A DNA stretch of 64,000 nucleotides, taken from NCBI RefSeq assembly GCF_963678975.1, contig NC_089273.1:7130614-7194613 (forward strand), given 5' to 3'. This document shows positions 57,809-64,000 of this stretch, in pieces. This stretch comes from Dysidea avara. Its lineage: Eukaryota > Porifera > Demospongiae > Dictyoceratida > Dysideidae. The translations under genes and the position numbers were made by a program. The notes below the pieces were generated by a model that was not told the origin of the DNA, searched no databases, and saw only the letters and a program-made list of their open reading frames with translations. How positions within the stretch are numbered: position 1 is the first letter of the stretch; the number at the start of each line of letters is the position of its first letter.

Positions 57809-57964
57809 ATGAACAATGGAAATAGTAGCATGGGTAAGTTATAGTTTCAATGAACGAAATGTGCTACTTACAAATGTGTTTTTTCAGGACTCCGTTGCAC
57901 TGTTGCTTGTATTATTGCTGCAGTAATGACAGTCTTTGTGGTGCCTCACTATAAAGATATGTGA
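57809..57964 (+). CDS. Possible 33-residue single-pass membrane peptide (two exons)
   Basis: The first exon follows an ATTTTTAG acceptor at 57800, has ATG at 57809 and ends in phase 1 at a GTAAGT donor (57833/57834). The second starts after TTTTTTCAG at 57888 and ends TGA 57962-57964. The product is MNNGNSSMG, then LRCTVACIIAAVMTVFVV as a clear membrane segment, then PHYKDM. All three frames of the first exon upstream of the ATG hit stops, so it cannot extend the Reeler exon directly. Strong splice signals support transcription. It may be a microprotein, or the tail of an alternative transcript. Confidence 0.35.
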
Positions 57965-59240
57965 CAATCTAACAACACAATAACACAGAGGAAACAATGC
58001 GAACTATTTGTGGCACTAGTTTTCAGTGTTTGATAACTTTATTTCCCCATAATTATAAAAATGTAATAAAATACACCAAAGTACTTATGACATTAGATTA
58101 TAATGTGCTCACGAAATCAAACATCTGTGAAATGTACAGTGTAATAATTATATGATATGGGATGATACCATCATATAATTGTTTCACAAGGTTTTCACAG
58201 CATGGCTTCATTGATACATGGCTTTTCATAGCTTAGTTTCATGGGCATCACTTTGAAACTTCAACCATTGTACACCAGAGGATTTCATGGATATTCTTAG
58301 TTTTTCATGGTGTTACATATCGTGGGAGTTCAAATGTTAGTCACTGCATTTGATGCACCTGCCTTGACCATAACAGGTATTTGTAGCTATGTGACTGAAA
58401 TGATCAGCTTTAGTGATGGCTTTGACTGTTTCATAACCTTAAACAGAAGTATTTGTAAATCTACACTTGATGATATAAATCTTCTACATTCAAAATAATA
58501 GAAACATTTACCTACAGTAACTTTTGGCTATAATAATTGTGGTTTGAAAGATTTTTGGTTTGTCATTGTATTTTAAATTGACTCTCAGGTTGCAGGATAC
58601 ATCTCAGTGAACAATGGCAATACTGGTAGACAATAATTAGAATATTATAGTGTAGCACTATATTGCTATAATACAGTAGATCAGAACAATGACCATTTTC
58701 AATAATATAATAATTGAAGTTTTTATTATAATAGTGACATTCTAAGTCATCCTTAACAATAAATCATTACTCTTGAGTTGTGGAAACAATCGGTAACATT
58801 GGTGGTGAAAATAGTGGTCCAGTGAGGCCATGGTTCTCATACTTTATTTTGACCAATTAATTGTGATACTCTACATCCACCCTGACAAAACAGTGACAGT
58901 TTAAAACCATAAGTATCTACTTGATTATTAAACAGTGAGATGATGAAATGCTGATGATACCCATAAGACCAAACTTATGTGGTGAGACATAGTGGGTGGG
59001 GGACATGAAACATAAAATTAACGATAAATGACCTTATGCCTTTATCGTATTCACAACAAACTTAGTACTACATGAATTCACCTGTACTAAAGTTCAATTT
59101 ACATGTTTGCTTTTTACAACAATTATTTTGCAGCGTGAAAAAGAAAGTCCCGGAACCAGTCATGACATGTTAAACATTATTAACAATCCTCCACATGCTG
59201 AGTATGTGAAAACTGCCATCTGCAGCACTATTTCAATGAC
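57965..59240. other. No gene recognised
   Basis: AT-rich sequence with short direct repeats but no splice-supported frame and no clear element ends. Confidence 0.45.
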
Positions 59241-59249
59241 ATAATTAGC

Positions 59250-59595
59250 CAGATTATTTATTTTATTTATTAAGGCTTTACAACACAAGTGCTAAGGTCT
59301 GTAGGACACCAGCCTGTTTAAAGTTGTTACATAAGCGTGTTTGAAAAGGTGAAGAATGGAGAAAAAAAAATCCATGATTGGACCTGGGAAGCCTCGAACC
59401 TGCAGTCATCCAATTAACGCTGGAACACTAACAGAAGTCTGCCAGGCAGTCAGGATGTTTTCTCCTTGGCAATGGCATGTATATGTATCCATAGAAACAG
59501 TAGGGAGTGACTTATTATCTCAAAGTACCCCATTCGGAACCAAATGGACATTTGTTTATTTATTAAGGCCTTACAGCAAAAGTGCTGAAGGTGAC
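59250..59595 (-). mobile_element. tRNA-derived SINE, copy 3, with duplicated 3' end
   Basis: The tRNA-like head lies at about 59380-59455 (B box GCAGGTTCGAGGCTTC on the minus strand). The 3' end sequence TTATTTATTAAGGC...AGTGCTGAAGG occurs twice, at 59262 and 59555, so a second SINE tail sits upstream of the head. The same arrangement is seen at 29366-30460. Confidence 0.82.
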
Positions 59596-60273
59596 AGCTA
59601 GCTAGGAATTTTGCAGATAAAATGCATATTATGGTTCTTTCAATTTGTATGCCATTCAGTCCTGTCCTATGACAATTAGGTCATAATTGTACATATGACT
59701 GCTACAACTCTTGCAGACCACTTAGCACAATTCTTAACTATTAGTGCGTAAAACTGCTCAAAAATTTTCAGTCCTGAAACATATTAAGTACCTAGCAATA
59801 GCTCCTGAAGGGCTGAGTCTCCCAGACCCCATGATCCATATGCCTAATACTGTGGTGCACTCCCCTTGCTAAACCCTGGGTCTGCTCCTGATGAAATCTG
59901 CTAGGATATATAAACATAATGACTGCCTGGGTTGTGAATTTGGTGGTTGCAGGATTGAGGCAGGCAAGGATGGATTTTTCTCCATTCCACAACTTTTAAC
60001 CATTTTTGATATAATGTCTGTAAACAAGCTGTAGGAACCAGGTGTCCAGTAAACCTTTGAGCGCTTGTGCTTACCAAAAAATCAATGCATGCATTCAAAA
60101 GTACAATACCTATCCTATATTACACTCTAATGTTTGTAAAGGCTATCACAAATTGTGGTCATAAAGAAATTTCCTATATTGTTAAATGTCCACAAGGAAA
60201 AACAATAACTGTTAGCTAGGTACCACCTAAGAAAAGCCTGGATTGTAATGTCTGTGTGCTAGCTACGTAGAAA

Positions 60274-60714
60274 TAGGCTTAAGTCTATTATGCTCCAAAA
60301 TCTACCTACAGTATTATTCTTTCTGGAAGTTCTTTTTTATTCACCTATTATTCTCAAAAATTATTCTCCATCTACCTATTATTCCCAAAATTATTCCTGA
60401 AATTAGTGCCAGATATAAGCATATTAATTACGAATTTATATAACTGACTGCTATAATAGAATTATGGGCTCAAAGTTGACTGCACTATTAGAGTGAATGA
60501 CTGCTCTATTAGAGTATCTCGATCTTTTCAACCATTTTTATGCTTGCACTGTTTCAGTGGTGTATTCAAAAGATTTTTACATCAGGCTACAAGGAAAACT
60601 TATAATTTCGTACCAATTATTCCTGGAACTCATCCGATTATTCCGGAATATTCCCCAATTCTTTCAACCACCTATTATTCCCGAAATTATGCCAGCATAA
60701 TAGACGCATGCCTA
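60274..60714. mobile_element. TAGGCTTAAG-family hAT-like element, complete
   Basis: TAGGCTTAAGTCTATTATGC is inverted (with substitutions) as GCATAATAGACGCATGCCTA. The 8-bp flanks CGTAGAAA and CATAGAAA match at seven bases. It carries three CTCTATTAGAG units at 60445-60525 and many CTATTATTC words. The truncated relative is at 18985. Confidence 0.85.
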
Positions 60715-60859
60715 CATAGAAAGCAAAATATAAGTAATCATTTTGCATTGTTATTACAGTGCATAATACAGAATGTAGTATTATTGTTGTTTCCCCATAG
60801 CCTGCTCAAATGTAGGTCTATTAATTGTTTCAAATTATCATCTTGAGAGGTTTAAGAAG

Positions 60860-60965
60860 CATGTAAATAGTCTTTCTTTTCCTTGCCATGCCCGCGTGCT
60901 GAGCCAATTACCGGTCAGTTGTGCGGTCGCATGTTGTCCAAGGATCCACTTGCTTTTATTTTGTA
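60860..60965 (+). mobile_element. LINE 3' tail remnant
   Basis: CCTTGCCATGCCCGCG and GTGCGGTCGCATGTTGTCCA match the tail of the LINE ending at 38728. No coding sequence remains. Confidence 0.65.
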
Positions 60966-61163
60966 TACACCTTGTTCATCATAATTATGGTTAATAATAA
61001 AAAATGTGAAGTCAAGGTTGAGATAATTTTCTACAAAAGCATTTACAGTAAAACTACAGTTTGTAATTAGGCAGTTATTACAGTACATTATAACTTTATT
61101 TTGCTAGGTACCACCTAAGAAATGTCTGGGATGAATCTCCAACTATATCTAAAACTGTCAGTA

Positions 61164-61790
61164 ATTGTGACTGAATTTGACAAAACCCGGCTTCGACGCA
61201 CAAAGCTAATTCGTTAGGAGATATGGCGATTTTAAGTAATCATTGTGTAATAACTTCCCAGTGCCTACAGCTGTGCACCAAGTATGTATCTATTTACTAG
61301 CTATCATTGAGTGGGTGTATACATTTCTGATACCCAAAATTAGCCCTGTTTTGGGCAGCTTTTTTCGAGCGGGTAATAATATCACAGGTGGTGGTAATAC
61401 GGTGGGTGGGGGGCAGTGGGTGGGCTCAACATAGGGGTATAAAAAATTAATGAAACAAGAAGACGATTGGAATCCAGAAGCCAAGTTTGGGCTCTCCATG
61501 GCCCTCAAATCACTCCAAATTGACTGAGAACTCTGTTGGCGAGCTCTCTGTGAAGTCCCAGCTCACTACACACCATTATCACAAAGCCATGGCAATTCAA
61601 TGGCACCACTCTCCCACTCGTGGCTTTGACAGTGTCGGAAGAAAGCTGCCACAGAAACCAGACTTGCCAGTCCTGAAGGAAGTACAGTGTGGAATATGAT
61701 AGTGTATTAGGCCAGCAATCCATTTCTGGTAAAAACGTAAGTTTGATTTTGTGTGTGTGGAAGCCTTGTTATGTGAAATCCGGTCACAAT
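61164..61790. mobile_element. GTGACyGAATTTG-type element, weakly supported
   Basis: TAATTGTGACTGAATTTGAC near the left and GTGAAATCCGGTCACAATTT at the right look like inverted ends of the family at 44391-44626, enclosing unrelated sequence. The interior 61480-61700 has overlapping frames on both strands without a recognisable domain. Confidence 0.45.
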
Positions 61791-61799
61791 TTATAAAAT

Positions 61800-62850
61800 C
61801 ATCATCTAGTGAATGGTGACTTACTACCAATAACATCAATAGAGTGCATGTGGAAAGAGTACAAATACGAACCATGTACACTATAGCATAATTAGCTACA
61901 GACAGATTAAGATCATTAACTTACAATGCAAAAGAAAGTATAAGTAAAACCCTTTGAGGCAACATGCTAATGTATATATAATAATTAATTATTATGTATG
62001 TGTAACAAATGTTTCTATATAATTTCATGCAGATCAGGGTAAGGTAGAGAATTCCCTTCAATAGTCGTCTTGGGGGAAAAAAGAGCTACGGTAAATTTCT
62101 GTACTGGTTGAGAATTTTAGTTGATGATTAGCTGTACTGTATGGAAAAGATGGTGACAACTGGTGGGGAACAATAAGTAAATTGTTTACTAATTTGAATA
62201 AAAGGATTAACTATTTCCATAAGGTCACTTTGACATTAACTAATCTACACTTTTCCAGCCAGCAACTTTTAGCACCATAAGGCACCACAATTTCTAAAAG
62301 TATTATTGTTTAAACCCTTTGCTATTTTCTTTGTTGTATAACCATGAGAGCAGTAGTGGAACTTACTCAAGAAGCTGTGAACGGTTAATCTTTAAGAACA
62401 TATAGATGATTACTAGTCTAATATCATGTATGATTGTTTGTAATTACACACCACACACATTTGATTCATGCAGCACAGGTTTATATCCCTGAACAAATAA
62501 CAATATTATTGTGCTTTCATATTACAAGCTTTCAAATGTGAAGAGTAAAATTAATAATGGTTATGTTAATTGGTTCTATATAATTCCTTATATATAGTCA
62601 GTAACTTCATTGGCAAGCAATAGCAATGATTATTTGTGACATAAGCACTACTTTTTATTGCTCAAAAATGTAAAACAATTTGTACATTTTATTGTTTCAC
62701 CACTCGAAGTGTTGATTATAACCCCATACATTTATGGGTTTCACATCTTGAGAACTTCAATAAAGGTGTGATGTATTTTGTGACTTCATCAGTTTGCAAC
62801 AGTAGCATTTCTTGTACAAACTTGTATTTGCATACTCAGCATCATGGGTA
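61800..62850. other. Upstream region of the F-box gene
   Basis: AT-rich, no repeat family recognised apart from simple A/T tracts. It is notably free of the transposon families that fill the rest of the window. Confidence 0.45.
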
Positions 62851-62852
62851 GA

Positions 62853-62860
62853 TATAAATA
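62853..62860 (+). promoter_or_regulatory. Candidate TATA box
   Basis: TATAAATA in the context GATATAAATAGG lies 101 bp before the F-box start codon, leaving room for a short 5' untranslated leader. No splice acceptor separates it from the ATG. Confidence 0.5.
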
Positions 62861-62961
62861 GGCCATGAAATAAGTGTCATTCAGTTGGTATGACATTGTA
62901 CATGCATGAAACTATCTCATAAGTTTAAGCTGAAACTGGACTAAATATTGTCATCAAAGTG

Positions 62962-64000
62962 ATGGATCAAAATCAAGACAATTTTCATGAGGAGTCCCTT
63001 GTCAACCTCTTATCACTTCCTACAGAGTTGTTAGTTTACATAGTATCATTTTTGTCTTCATTACGTGACAGGGTAAAACTGAGATATGTTTCAAGATGGT
63101 TGAGGTGTGTGATTGAAGAGACACCATCACTGTGGAAGGAGTTTGTGTGGCCTTATTATGACAGTCGTGATGAATGTAGTGTGAAGGAGGTGTTGAAGGT
63201 GTGTGGAGAACATGTCAAAGTATTGTCCTTTCCTAGCAGTAGAGTGCCATCACTGGTAGAGATGCTGCAGTATTGTAGTAATGTACAACATCTTAGTCTA
63301 CCATCAACCAAGTTAGTTCCTGAACAACTAAGAAAGGCAATACATCATATGGGATGTCTGCAAACACTAGAGCTTAAGGCAGATAATGAATGTCAAATTA
63401 AGCAATTACTTTTTGAAACTGGTCAGTTAAGGGAAATCACATTATTTTTGCCTTCTTATCGTTATTATTTGCTGAAACAACTGTTCAAGTACTGGATAAA
63501 GATAGAATTAAAACCATTAATTTTGCTTGTGTATATTACTCTAGTAGAACGTTCTAGAGAATGCTTAAATTTGATTGGCTGTGTGACTCGACTTACAAAG
63601 ATTCCTACTAGTACCACTGCTATTTTCAGACTGTATGATGATAAAGTACCCTTAAACTTTTCTCCTGCACTTCCATATTTTCAACTACAATTTGAAAAAT
63701 TTGGTAAAGTGACCACTCCAAGTATTAAGCTCAGTGAATTTGGTATACTGAGATTGCACAATGATGTGGCAGTGATGACTGATTGTCAGTATGGTGGAAG
63801 GATGATGTATATGCTGAGGTGTCAAACTGATGATCGCATTGTGAACAAACTGAATTCCATACCTTTTGCCAACAGTGGCATCCTTGGTTGTGCTACTCAT
63901 TTTGATCTTACTGGATGTATCTCACTATATTCTGGCCACTTGGAACAACTAGCTATTGTTTGCCCAAATCTTCGGAGACTAAACTTGCAGAAATGCTTCT
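62962..64000 (+). CDS. F-box/leucine-rich-repeat protein, 5' part
   Basis: An uninterrupted frame runs from ATG 62962 (context AAAGTGATGG) past the window end, at least 346 codons in one exon. Residues about 15-58 form an F-box (LLSLPTELLVYIVSFLSSLR, then VSRWLRCVIEETPSLWKEFV). From about residue 80 come leucine-rich stretches: VLSFPSSRVPSLVEMLQYCS, NVQHLSLP, LQTLELKADNE, LTGCISLYSGHLEQLAIVCP and NLRRLNLQKC. F-box proteins recruit substrates to SCF ubiquitin ligases through Skp1, and the repeats provide substrate binding. The final block NLRRLNLQKC starts the cysteine-type repeats of FBXL proteins. Codons are normal and there is no sign of decay. The 3' end is outside the window, so repeat number and any extra domain are unknown. 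Confidence 0.88.
   Translation, partial: MDQNQDNFHEESLVNLLSLPTELLVYIVSFLSSLRDRVKLRYVSRWLRCVIEETPSLWKEFVWPYYDSRDECSVKEVLKVCGEHVKVLSFPSSRVPSLVEMLQYCSNVQHLSLPSTKLVPEQLRKAIHHMGCLQTLELKADNECQIKQLLFETGQLREITLFLPSYRYYLLKQLFKYWIKIELKPLILLVYITLVERSRECLNLIGCVTRLTKIPTSTTAIFRLYDDKVPLNFSPALPYFQLQFEKFGKVTTPSIKLSEFGILRLHNDVAVMTDCQYGGRMMYMLRCQTDDRIVNKLNSIPFANSGILGCATHFDLTGCISLYSGHLEQLAIVCPNLRRLNLQKCF

Overview
This window looks like animal nuclear DNA, most likely from a soft-bodied marine invertebrate (a sponge or other early-branching metazoan is my best guess; no ribosomal or other decisive marker is present). The reasons are AT-rich sequence, small phase-compatible exons bounded by GT/AG, animal domain types (BEN, NTF2/SnoaL-like, Reeler-like, F-box plus leucine-rich repeats) and a dense population of eukaryotic transposons. 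There are no bacterial-style operons, and most long open frames are accidental or belong to transposons.

Layout: (1) 0.2-3.9 kb holds the 3' part of a plus-strand multi-exon BEN-domain gene with an imperfect 33-bp repeat exon and broken frames. (2) 4-5.3 kb is a damaged minus-strand Tc1-type transposase with an apparent intron. (3) 6.5-8.7 kb is a four-level nest of transposons followed by a Harbinger-type MITE. (4) 8.8-13.1 kb is a complete but dead Ty3/gypsy element with both LTRs and two back-to-back palindromes. (5) 13.1-19.4 kb is a stack of foldback and hAT-like elements, a tRNA-type SINE and minus-strand LINE debris. (6) 21.5-24.9 kb and 45.7-47.9 kb carry two intact paralogous copies of a minus-strand NTF2/SnoaL-like gene inside a segmental duplication. 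(7) 27-39 kb is a second transposon field: gypsy integrase remnant, solo LTR, interrupted SINE, and an inverted-repeat LINE of the restriction-like-endonuclease class. (8) 39.5-42.1 kb holds a small unrecognised plus-strand gene, with a decayed duplicate at 49.4-54.8 kb. (9) 55-58 kb has another LINE remnant, a minisatellite, a Reeler-like terminal exon and a possible 33-residue membrane peptide. (10) 62.96 kb to the end is the start of an F-box/LRR gene with a TATA box.

The host genes do not form an obvious pathway: BEN proteins are usually chromatin or transcription factors, F-box proteins are ubiquitin-ligase adaptors, and the NTF2-like pair has no assignable substrate. What ties the window together is duplication plus transposition. 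Several blocks occur two or three times, and comparing copies gives natural empty sites that define insertions to the base. The most unusual signals are a dispersed motif with an 11-bp palindromic core (CTCTAWTAGAG), shared by several nonautonomous element families, and the paired palindromes in the gypsy element.
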